Assembly (NCBI GenBank): GCA_014730285.1
Contig: WJIM01000279.1
Coordinates: 1-6,994, forward strand
Length of the DNA: 6,994 nucleotides
Source: Candidatus Zixiibacteriota bacterium
GTDB lineage: Bacteria > Zixibacteria > MSB-5A5 > JAABVY01
Direction of reading: 5' to 3'
Position numbers and translations under genes: made by a program
The notes under the pieces: generated by a model
Database searches by the model: none
What the model was told of the DNA's origin: nothing
Seen by the model: the letters and a program-made list of their open reading frames with translations, nothing else
In this document: one piece after another, positions 1 to 5,610 of the stretch
Numbering within the stretch: position 1 is the stretch's first letter
How the letters are laid out: the number at the start of each line of letters is the position of its first letter

Positions 1-1383
1 AATATCGCCGTAGTCAATAATTATTTGCATGAGATGGATTCCCTGGTACGTGAGGTACTCCCCATGGATCAGATTGAGCATATCTCTATCGAAATCAGGC
101 CGGGTGATGCCGAGGTCGAAATCTCACTGAAGAATGCAGATGAGAGAACGGTCAACAGCTTTCAACTCGCAGATAAAATACGTGAGCATGTCGCCGGGCA
201 GGTCCCCGGAGCGGATGTCAGGGTGGATGCCCAGTCCGGACTATGGATGCTGCGCAGATTGTTCGGCTCGGGAGGCTCCGAGGCTGTGCAGATAGAACTG
301 CGCGGATATGATCTGGCATTAGCGGATATGATCTCGAAGGATTTGCAGAATATCATGGAAAAGGTACCTGAAGTGGCCGATGTCCGTATCAGCCGCCGTG
401 AGGGACGCCCTGAGCAGAATCTGATTATCGACCGGGAAAAAATCGCCGACCTGGGGCTGTCGGTCAGCCAGATTGCACGGGTTATCCAAACCAATGTGGG
501 CGGTGGACGCGCCGGTGTTTTCCGTGAGGGGGGCGAAGAATTTACCATTATGGTGCGTCTTCAGCCACAGGACAGGCTCAGCACTCAGGATTTGAGCAAC
601 GTTTCGGTCCGCACTGCCGGCGGGCAGATTATGCCGATTTCCGCAGTCGTCTCAACCGAACGAAGGCGCAGCCCGACAGAAATCGAACGCGTGGACGGAC
701 AGCGCGTGACCTATATCACCGCCAATCTGGAAAGCGGGGCGGCGCTTGGGGATGTTGTCGAAAAACTTCAGGACCAGCTCTACGATTTCCCTCTGCCAGA
801 AGGATTCTCGCTGATTTTCAGCGGAGAATATGAGGAACAGCAGAAAGCGCAGTCCGACTTTCTCCTGTCCGTGATCATGGCGCTTATTTTGATCTATATG
901 GTCATGGCGGCGCAGTTCGAAAGATTTCTGGACCCGCTGATTGTCATGGTAGCGGTTCCGATGGCGATAATAGGCGTGGTACCGACTCTGCTTATTACCG
1001 GCACGTCATTAAATATGCAGAGCCTGATGGGAATTGTTATGCTGATCGGTATCGTGGTTAATAATGCTATCGTTCTGGTGGATTATATCAACCTGATGAG
1101 ACGGGAGAAAAACCTTGATATTCAGGAGGCCGTGATTCAATCGGGACGCCTGCGGCTTCGTCCAATCCTTATGACTTCTGCCACCACAATACTCGGCATG
1201 CTGCCCCTGAGTTTCGGCACAGGAGCCGGAGGTGAAATCCAGGCCGCTCTGGCAAGAGCCGTTATTGGAGGATTGCTGGTTTCAACGCTAATTACACTCA
1301 TACTTATACCCGTGACCTATATCAGCTTCTACAAACTTCTATACAAAATCAAGCCTGCAAAAGCGGAAGCAGGAACCGCGTAA
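1..1383 (+). CDS. Efflux RND transporter permease subunit (C-terminal half, 5' end outside window)
   Basis: Inner-membrane proton-driven pump of the resistance-nodulation-division superfamily, which in Gram-negatives exports drugs, lipids or other compounds with a periplasmic adaptor and an outer-membrane channel. The frame is open from base 1, so the gene starts upstream; about 460 of the usual ~1,030 residues are visible. The first ~270 residues are the second periplasmic loop (porter and docking subdomains, including QTNVGGGRAG). The membrane block follows: TM8 from about 859 (FLLSVIMALILIYMVMAAQFE), TM9, TM10 (MLIGIVVNNAIVLVDYINL), TM11 (RPILMTSATTILGMLPLSFG) and TM12 (VIGGLLVSTLITLILIPVTY). 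The TM10 position equivalent to AcrB Lys940 appears to be Asn, as in many RND pumps with a VVNNAIVLVDY motif; the TM11 Thr is kept. The paired TM4 aspartates are outside the window. It ends in TAA after a short basic tail. No adaptor or outer-membrane gene follows, so those partners are upstream or elsewhere. Substrate unknown. The family call is secure. Confidence 0.96.
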   Translation, partial: NIAVVNNYLHEMDSLVREVLPMDQIEHISIEIRPGDAEVEISLKNADERTVNSFQLADKIREHVAGQVPGADVRVDAQSGLWMLRRLFGSGGSEAVQIELRGYDLALADMISKDLQNIMEKVPEVADVRISRREGRPEQNLIIDREKIADLGLSVSQIARVIQTNVGGGRAGVFREGGEEFTIMVRLQPQDRLSTQDLSNVSVRTAGGQIMPISAVVSTERRRSPTEIERVDGQRVTYITANLESGAALGDVVEKLQDQLYDFPLPEGFSLIFSGEYEEQQKAQSDFLLSVIMALILIYMVMAAQFERFLDPLIVMVAVPMAIIGVVPTLLITGTSLNMQSLMGIVMLIGIVVNNAIVLVDYINLMRREKNLDIQEAVIQSGRLRLRPILMTSATTILGMLPLSFGTGAGGEIQAALARAVIGGLLVSTLITLILIPVTYISFYKLLYKIKPAKAEAGTA

Positions 1384-1481
1384 TATTTTTTGATTGCCGA
1401 ATAATGATTGATTGACATAGTCAGTTTAGAATCGCCCTATGTGCTTCTAACGGCTCTTAAGAAGTGAATATTTTGGAATGG
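1384..1481. other. Short convergent intergenic gap, no clear terminator
   Basis: This 98-bp gap separates the end of the rightward efflux gene from the end of the leftward pseudogene. It holds only weak potential hairpins (ACATAG at 1415-1420 against CTATGT at 1437-1442, and CTTCT against AGAAG near 1444-1464), none followed by a convincing T-run. I cannot name a terminator for either gene here. Confidence 0.5.
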
Positions 1482-2503
1482 CTAAATATCTGATAGGTGC
1501 AATATTGATAACGCCCTTAAGGTCAGGTCGTACATCCGCCGCCGGGATGATTTCCAGTCATTTCAAGCATCAGGCCGGTATAGGAACTCCAGCGCCTGAA
1601 ATAATCATAGTTAAGCTTCTTGGTAAACCAGCCGTCATTCGAATCAAGCAGGCCCTGCAAAGTATCTACTTGCTGTTTTAATTCAGGAACTTTATTAACC
1701 AGTCCGGTTCTTGCCAGAAGCTCCATTCTATGAAACCACATCATCCACTCCCCGGCACTCATAGAATCCATCTCCGGACTAAAATCATGCATGGCAAATG
1801 ATGCGGGAGAGATCAATTGCGATTTGCAACGGACATTGATTGAGGGTATCGGAGATAAGTCAATCAGCCTCTTTATTGCTGATATCATCATATCATAATT
1901 TGGTTGATTTCTCCACCCGAGTGCAAATGCCAGAATGCGGAGATGGTAGAGGCTGGACAGTTTAGCTCCCGGCTTATAGACGAGTTTTCCTCTGTAGTTT
2001 TCTGCGATCGCATCCAATGAATATACTTCAGACACCGATTCGAAAGCTCGTAAAGCCTGTGCAATCTGATCCTGCACAAACTCCATGTCCTCTCTGCCAG
2101 CCTGCGCGAATACAGCCGCTTTCATTGCATTTGTACCCCGCGTATCCAGACTCATCCAGCACTCTCCCCACATTGCCAAGTTCGCGGTCTATCCCGCCTG
2201 CCTGCTTCTCAACTGCGCTCAAGGCTTTATTAAGCAGCCTATTTTTAGGATCGATTCTTTTTCCAGCAGCATTCGTATTGCCCCTTCATGGCTGTCGTAT
2301 CCATGAATTCCTTTCAGCAGCCAGCCGTCTTTCTGCTGTGTATCCAACACATTACGCACAGCTTTGTCCTGAAGGATTTGCTGTTGAAGCATTCCCCTTT
2401 CGTGATTGGTAATCTCTTATTAGAGAACTTCAGTTTTCAGCCTGTATTGAATCGAGGGGCATGCTGATCGCAGAAGATCATCAATTATGTCTTTATTTTT
2501 CAC
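1482..2503 (-). pseudogene. Decayed gene for an uncharacterised helical-repeat-like protein (about 340 aa, multiple frameshifts)
   Basis: Reading leftward from a GTG at 2503-2501, one continuous protein can be pieced together from three frames. The start region (KNKDIIDDLL, CPSIQYRLKTEVL) meets two in-frame stops, TAATAA (2422-2417), then continues in the same frame (EITNHERGMLQQQIL, VLDTQQKDGWLLKGIHGYDS, LLEK). A missing base near 2257 moves it to a second frame (IDPKNRLLNKALSAVEKQ, GNVGRVLDES). An extra base near 2146 moves it to a third (DTRGTNAMKAAVFAQAGRED), open to about 1561. Another missing base there gives the tail (DWKSSRRRMYDLTLRAL) and TAG at 1484-1482. The pieces join without loss and the neighbouring genes are intact, so this is most likely a recently inactivated gene; locally clustered sequencing errors are the alternative. 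The QQKDGW segment recalls the QxxDGxW motif of alpha/alpha-barrel prenyltransferase/squalene-cyclase-like repeats, but I do not recognise the family firmly. No signal peptide or membrane segment is seen, so the ancestral product was probably cytoplasmic. Confidence 0.8.
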
Positions 2504-2518
2504 CAGTCCAATCCCGGG

Positions 2519-2568
2519 TTGCAGTGCAAATCAAAAAAAATAGACGGACAGTAATTTATTTGCAGTGC
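2519..2568. repeat. Pair of 9-bp direct repeats TTGCAGTGC flanking the -10 box
   Basis: TTGCAGTGC occurs at 2519-2527 and again at 2560-2568, 41 bp apart start to start. The first copy sits in the quasi-palindrome TTGCA-G-TGCAA (2519-2529). The second lies inside the -35/-10 spacer of the candidate pseudogene promoter. A spacing near four helical turns would suit a pair of repressor sites on one DNA face, but no regulator is known and two 9-bp copies could be chance. Confidence 0.35.
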
Positions 2569-2581
2569 CTTTTGATGTCAA
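2553..2581 (-). promoter_or_regulatory. Candidate sigma-70-type promoter of the pseudogene
   Basis: On the minus strand a perfect TTGACA (2581-2576) is followed by a 17-bp spacer and TAAATT (2558-2553, four of six matches to TATAAT). Transcription would start near 2546, about 43 nt before the GTG at 2503. No strong ribosome-binding site lies before that GTG, only a weak GGG-A run. The promoter agrees with the direction and extent of the reconstructed gene. It is inferred from consensus only. Confidence 0.5.
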
Positions 2582-2601
2582 GTAAGCTAATGATTAAGGT
2601 G

Positions 2602-2645
2602 TCATAAAAAATAAGCAAAGGGCAGATTCTTAAAAAATCTGCCCT
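2602..2645 (-). terminator. Rho-independent terminator after the FAD-linked oxidoreductase gene
   Basis: The arms GGGCAGATT (2620-2628) and AATCTGCCC (2636-2644) are perfectly complementary with a 7-nt loop, and an A-T pair (2619/2645) extends the stem to 10 bp. Read on the minus strand, the hairpin is followed by a T-rich tail (TTTGCTTATTTTTTA). On the plus strand there is no T-run, so it works leftward. It lies about 48 bp past the stop of the oxidoreductase gene and ends that transcription unit before the pseudogene promoter. Confidence 0.85.
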
Positions 2646-2692
2646 GATATTTATTAATAAACTCGGCGGTTATACTGATAGATTCAACAGCG

Positions 2693-4075
2693 TCAGCTTT
2701 TCGGACTGATATTCTGATTCATGCGGAAAAAATTGTCCGGATCGTATTTGGCCTTGATCTTCCGCAGATGGTCGTGGTTCACGCCAAATGCATCCTTCAC
2801 ACGGTCATCATCGTCCCTGTCAAGATAATTGGCATACACTCCGCCCGTCGAATACGGTTCCATTGCCTTATGGAACTCGCGGGTCCACTCAATAGCCTTC
2901 TCATCATGGGAAGCTTCGGTCCATCCTGACCAGATTCCCATCCCGAAAGCGGCGTTTCTGTCGGGAAATGCTGTAGCTGACGGTTCGATACGGCTGATTG
3001 CCCCGCCCATTGGCTCTATGCCCACAAGCGAAAACGGTCCGGGCAAAGGATCAACCTTCTTTACAAATGTCTTGATAGCTTCATCCGGCAGACTTTTCAT
3101 ATAATGCGCTTTCCAGTAATACCGGCCGCCTTTCGGGGCGCCTTTGTCGAAGCTCTGCTGCAGCGCAGCATACTGCATCTGCCCCACTACCTGAAAAATC
3201 GGTTCGGCGAGCTTCTGCAACGGTTCCAGCAGCTTTTCGCCCTCCTTGGTATCGCCAATATGACACGCCACCAGTACGATTGCGGTTTTCATATGGTACT
3301 CTTCCGGGAATGGCTCTATGGGAGGTACATTAACCGCCAGAGCATAGCATGACATTTCGTCCGGGGCTTCAGCCGCAAAATCCCGGTATGCACGCAGAAC
3401 CTGTTCGGCAGTCTCCATCGGGTAAAATATCTGTGCGGTCAACACCTCCGGACCAACCTCATGCAGCTTGAATTCGAATGATGTGACTATGCCAAAATTG
3501 CCGCCGCCTCCTCGCAAGGCCCACATAAGATCCGAATTTTCATCATCACTCGCGTGAAGCACCTTACCTTCGGCGGTAACGACATCGGCTGAGATCAAAT
3601 TATCAACAGTCAGCCCATACTTTCGTGCCAGGTACCCCATACCGCCTCCGAGCGTCAATCCGCCAACCCCGGTCTCCGAAACCAGCCCGCCGGTTGTGGC
3701 CAAACCATGCTTCTGGGTAGCGGCGTCAAGGTCGGCCAGAGCCGCCCCCGGTTCGACGGTTGCAGTTTTAGCTTTTGGGTCGACCTTTACATCTTTCATT
3801 CGCGAAAAATCGATCATTAATCCATCATCACAAACCGATCTTCCGGCTACACTATGCCCGCCGCCCTTGATCGAGATCAAAAGATCATTCTCGCGGGCGA
3901 AATTGACCGCATTAACGACATCATCAACATCAGCGCACTGGACAATCGCCGCCGGCTTCCTGTCTATCATACCATTCCAGACCGTGCGCGCCTCGTCATA
4001 ATCGGCATCGCCCGGCTGAATCAATTTACCATTGAATATTTCGGCACTCTGTTTAATCGTTGCCTCGTCAAACAT
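2693..4075 (-). CDS. FAD-linked oxidoreductase, berberine-bridge-enzyme (BBE)-like
   Basis: A 460-residue flavoenzyme of the vanillyl-alcohol-oxidase/BBE fold, a family that usually oxidises sugars, alcohols or specialised metabolites with O2 or another acceptor. The N-terminal FAD-binding domain (about residues 40-210) carries IKGGGHSVAGRS, whose His74 is the expected site of covalent 8-alpha-histidyl FAD attachment, then TGVGGLTLGGGMGYLARKYG (135-154) and WALRGGGGNFGIVTSFEF (185-202). The C-terminal BBE domain ends with YDPDNFFRMNQNISP. The position of the second flavin-linking Cys of plant BBE aligns with Val132, so only a single covalent link is predicted. No signal peptide is visible, so it is likely cytoplasmic. 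The start is supported by AGGAG (4086-4082), 6 nt before ATG. It lies 44 bp after the T9SS-protein gene with no terminator between, so it is probably its co-transcribed second gene; a strong terminator follows. Substrate unknown. Confidence 0.94.
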   Translation of the reverse strand: MFDEATIKQSAEIFNGKLIQPGDADYDEARTVWNGMIDRKPAAIVQCADVDDVVNAVNFARENDLLISIKGGGHSVAGRSVCDDGLMIDFSRMKDVKVDPKAKTATVEPGAALADLDAATQKHGLATTGGLVSETGVGGLTLGGGMGYLARKYGLTVDNLISADVVTAEGKVLHASDDENSDLMWALRGGGGNFGIVTSFEFKLHEVGPEVLTAQIFYPMETAEQVLRAYRDFAAEAPDEMSCYALAVNVPPIEPFPEEYHMKTAIVLVACHIGDTKEGEKLLEPLQKLAEPIFQVVGQMQYAALQQSFDKGAPKGGRYYWKAHYMKSLPDEAIKTFVKKVDPLPGPFSLVGIEPMGGAISRIEPSATAFPDRNAAFGMGIWSGWTEASHDEKAIEWTREFHKAMEPYSTGGVYANYLDRDDDDRVKDAFGVNHDHLRKIKAKYDPDNFFRMNQNISPKS

Positions 4076-4119
4076 TCTTTTCTCCTAAATTAATATCTAT
4101 ATCTTTCCTGATATTCTTT

Positions 4120-5232
4120 TTACTTCAGCAGCAGCATCTTCCTTGCTTCGCTGAATTCGCCTACCGAAAGGCGGTAGAAATATACCCCGCTCGAAACGGG
4201 GCTGCCAGCGTCATTACTGCCGTCCCAGTCTACAGAATAAATACCCGCATCCAGGCGCTGATCGACAAGAGTCGTCACTTTCTGCCCCAGCATATTGTAC
4301 ACTGTAAGCCGGACATCCGTACTCTTGGGCAGGCTGAATTCAATCTCGGTTACGGGATTAAACGGATTTGGATAGTTCTGTGAAAGCTCAAATCCCTCTG
4401 GAAGCGTGCCCGGATTGATCTCGCTGACATCAGTGGCGGAGCCGACAAATCCACCGAAGGCGGAAGCCGAATAGGATTCGAATCCGCTCGGACCGCTTTT
4501 ATTCACATTCAACAGGAACTCGAAATCCTCGCCGAAGAACTCCGCACCCTCGGTCTCAATAGTAGTACCTGGCATCGGAATTCCACCGATAACCTGCTGG
4601 GTTGTCGTTCTTTTAACAAAAGACAGTCTCAGGCAGTCGACTGTATTCCCCTCATAAGTAATCGTTCCCCAGCCATCAACAGCATAGGTTATCGTATCAA
4701 ATACATTTTCCACGAACTGCGGAGTAAATTCACGGATGCCTTCACGTGCGGTTGTCCATTCATCATTGAATGCCATCGGGAATGGATACAGCGGAGTAGA
4801 TTCATCATATTTAAATATCACTTCCCCCGCTCTCGACGAACGAATTGCGGTTCCCCATTCCGTCACCTCCATGGGAAGCCATTCTGTATAGGACCAGACT
4901 GTATCCTCTTCGGTAGCAAGGTTTATAGTCCGGACTACAAAATTGGCATCAGGAAAGGAACCGATCTGAGGTGCGCTTGAAGCCTCAATCACAGTACCCG
5001 TATTTTCTTGGATAAAATCGACTGTCGTCGCATCCCATGTCTGACTCCCGCCGTCCGTTGCTGTAAGGTGACTATACATGGATTCGGCTATATCATCCGC
5101 CAACCATGAATTCAAAGTGGAGCCCGGCGATGCAAGCGTACCGCTGTTGGGAAATGAAATCTGGGCCTGGCCGATGTTGACAATAACAAAAATCAGCAGA
5201 ATCGAGACTGTAATCATTAACGATTTGCGCAT
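4120..5232 (-). CDS. Secreted protein with T9SS type A (FlgD-like) C-terminal sorting domain
   Basis: A 370-residue exported protein. Residues 1-23 form a clear signal peptide (MRKS, a hydrophobic core, then GQA before Gln24). Residues ~24-270 are a beta-rich domain of unknown function, rich in Thr, Trp and acidic residues, with a segment DGWGTITYEGNTVDCLRLSF (186-205) of a kind I recall from secreted Bacteroidota-type proteins. Residues ~281-370 are a FlgD-like Ig fold used as a type IX sorting signal: FELSQNYPNPFNPVTEIEF, LTVYNMLGQKV, GIYSVDWDG, SGVYFYRLSVGEF and the C-terminal MLLLK. The expected route is Sec export, then T9SS passage across the outer membrane with removal of the C-terminal domain and release or surface anchoring. 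GGAGGAG (5246-5240), 7 nt before ATG, fixes the start. It is first gene of a likely two-gene unit with the FAD oxidoreductase and has a long leader. No enzymatic motif is recognised. Confidence 0.9.
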   Translation of the reverse strand: MRKSLMITVSILLIFVIVNIGQAQISFPNSGTLASPGSTLNSWLADDIAESMYSHLTATDGGSQTWDATTVDFIQENTGTVIEASSAPQIGSFPDANFVVRTINLATEEDTVWSYTEWLPMEVTEWGTAIRSSRAGEVIFKYDESTPLYPFPMAFNDEWTTAREGIREFTPQFVENVFDTITYAVDGWGTITYEGNTVDCLRLSFVKRTTTQQVIGGIPMPGTTIETEGAEFFGEDFEFLLNVNKSGPSGFESYSASAFGGFVGSATDVSEINPGTLPEGFELSQNYPNPFNPVTEIEFSLPKSTDVRLTVYNMLGQKVTTLVDQRLDAGIYSVDWDGSNDAGSPVSSGVYFYRLSVGEFSEARKMLLLK

Positions 5233-5315
5233 ACTAATTCTCCTCCATTAGCTCTTTTCAATACTCTATTATTGGAAATCACAGAAGCCCCCTGCCCTAA
5301 GACTAATAAAGCAAA

Positions 5316-5335
5316 AGCAGATGAAAACCTCTGCT
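5316..5335 (-). other. Small hairpin in the T9SS-gene leader
   Basis: AGCAGA (5316-5321) and TCTGCT (5330-5335) can form a 6-bp stem with an 8-nt loop, lying between the larger hairpin and the start codon in the predicted leftward leader. It has no T-run on the minus strand, so it is not an obvious terminator. Any function is inferred from position only. Confidence 0.35.
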
Positions 5336-5342
5336 ACCATAT

Positions 5343-5369
5343 TGCTTCAAACCACTACAGTTTGAAGCA
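5343..5369 (-). other. Perfect hairpin in the T9SS-gene leader
   Basis: GCTTCAAAC (5344-5352) and GTTTGAAGC (5360-5368) are exact inverted complements with a 7-nt loop, and a flanking T-A pair makes a 10-bp stem. It would form in the leftward leader about 25-50 nt after the predicted transcription start. Neither strand has a terminator-like T-run after it. A protein-binding palindrome, an RNA-stability element or part of a structured leader are all possible. Confidence 0.5.
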
Positions 5370-5400
5370 TTCGAAAACTAAATGCTATTTTGTTGTCGAT

Positions 5401-5428
5401 AATATAACATAAAATCGATTTAAATCAA
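5401..5428 (-). promoter_or_regulatory. Candidate promoter for the T9SS-protein and oxidoreductase genes
   Basis: On the minus strand TTGATT (5428-5423) is followed by a 16-bp spacer and TATATT (5406-5401), with TG placed as an extended -10 (TGTTATATT). The predicted start near 5394 leaves a leader of about 160 nt before the ATG at 5232. In this AT-rich DNA other -10-like words exist, so the assignment is tentative. Confidence 0.4.
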
Positions 5429-5468
5429 TACAAAATTTATCCTTTTTACGTATTTTTTTCGGATTACC

Positions 5469-5551
5469 CTCTCAAATGCGTTATCTTTTTGATATATAAT
5501 GTGTTATAATGCACAAGTGTTAGCGGATATAATAACGGGACTATTTGAGAG
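5469..5551. repeat. 9-bp inverted repeat bracketing the rightward promoter
   Basis: CTCTCAAAT (5469-5477) and ATTTGAGAG (5543-5551) are exact inverted complements. Their midpoint is about 5510, the end of the rightward -10 box, and the arm centres are about 74 bp apart, near seven helical turns. The pattern suits two half-sites of a looping or bipartite regulator, or a long-range stem, but is not proof of either. Confidence 0.45.
5502..5510 (+). promoter_or_regulatory. Extended -10 promoter for the acetyltransferase gene
   Basis: TGTTATAAT (5502-5510) is a perfect TATAAT preceded by the TGn extended -10 element. A second TATAAT lies exactly 10 bp upstream (5495-5500). No good -35 is present (TTATCT at 5481-5486 is the nearest), which an extended -10 can tolerate. 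Transcription would start near 5517, giving a leader of about 94 nt before the GTG at 5611. Confidence 0.5.
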
Positions 5552-5599
5552 TTACCTTATTACGATATTTTTCTGCCTTTTAATTATAATAATAGATGC

Positions 5600-5603
5600 G
5601 GAG
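5600..5603 (+). promoter_or_regulatory. Ribosome-binding site that fixes the GTG start of the acetyltransferase
   Basis: GGAG lies 7 nt before GTG at 5611. The nearby ATGs at 5596, 5604 and 5614 are in other frames, so the GTG with this site is the best start. Confidence 0.65.
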
Positions 5604-5610
5604 ATGATTA

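Larger units (their letters stand above)
5233..5610. other. Divergent AT-rich control region between the T9SS-protein and acetyltransferase genes
   Basis: This 378-bp stretch has no supportable gene. It separates genes transcribed away from each other, so it must carry promoters for both. It holds a leftward promoter candidate (5401-5428), two hairpins in the leftward leader (5316-5335 and 5343-5369), a rightward extended -10 promoter (5502-5510), and a 9-bp inverted repeat (5469-5477/5543-5551) centred on that -10 box. The part from about 5380 to 5600 is much richer in A+T than the coding sequence around it. Confidence 0.75.

Noticed and set aside
162..548. 128-codon open frame on the minus strand
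   Set aside because: It lies wholly antisense to the efflux pump gene, and its Ser/Arg/Pro-rich product has no recognisable domain, so it is a shadow frame.
1412..1432. TTGACA and TAGAAT as a rightward promoter after the efflux gene
   Set aside because: The spacer is only 9 bp, and no plus-strand gene follows.
1478..1681. 67-codon plus-strand frame starting just after the efflux gene
   Set aside because: It overlaps antisense the 3' end of the reconstructed pseudogene, whose protein reads far better; there is no ribosome-binding site or domain.
1523..2179. 218-codon minus-strand frame as an intact gene starting at 2179
   Set aside because: The first residues at that ATG are out-of-frame sequence, and both ends continue in other frames. 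It is the largest fragment of the pseudogene.
2028..2222. 64-codon minus-strand frame as a separate small gene
   Set aside because: Its first ~25 residues are the middle piece of the pseudogene and the rest is out-of-frame sequence, so it is not an independent gene.
2017..2412. 131-codon plus-strand frame with many Pro, Ser and Leu residues
   Set aside because: It is antisense to the pseudogene and its composition is typical of a shadow frame.
3104..4093. Several plus-strand open frames opposite the oxidoreductase gene
   Set aside because: All are antisense to a well-supported flavoenzyme and have no domain or ribosome-binding site.
4060..4383. 107-codon plus-strand frame opposite the T9SS sorting domain
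   Set aside because: It is antisense to a clear sorting domain, and its product has no family features.
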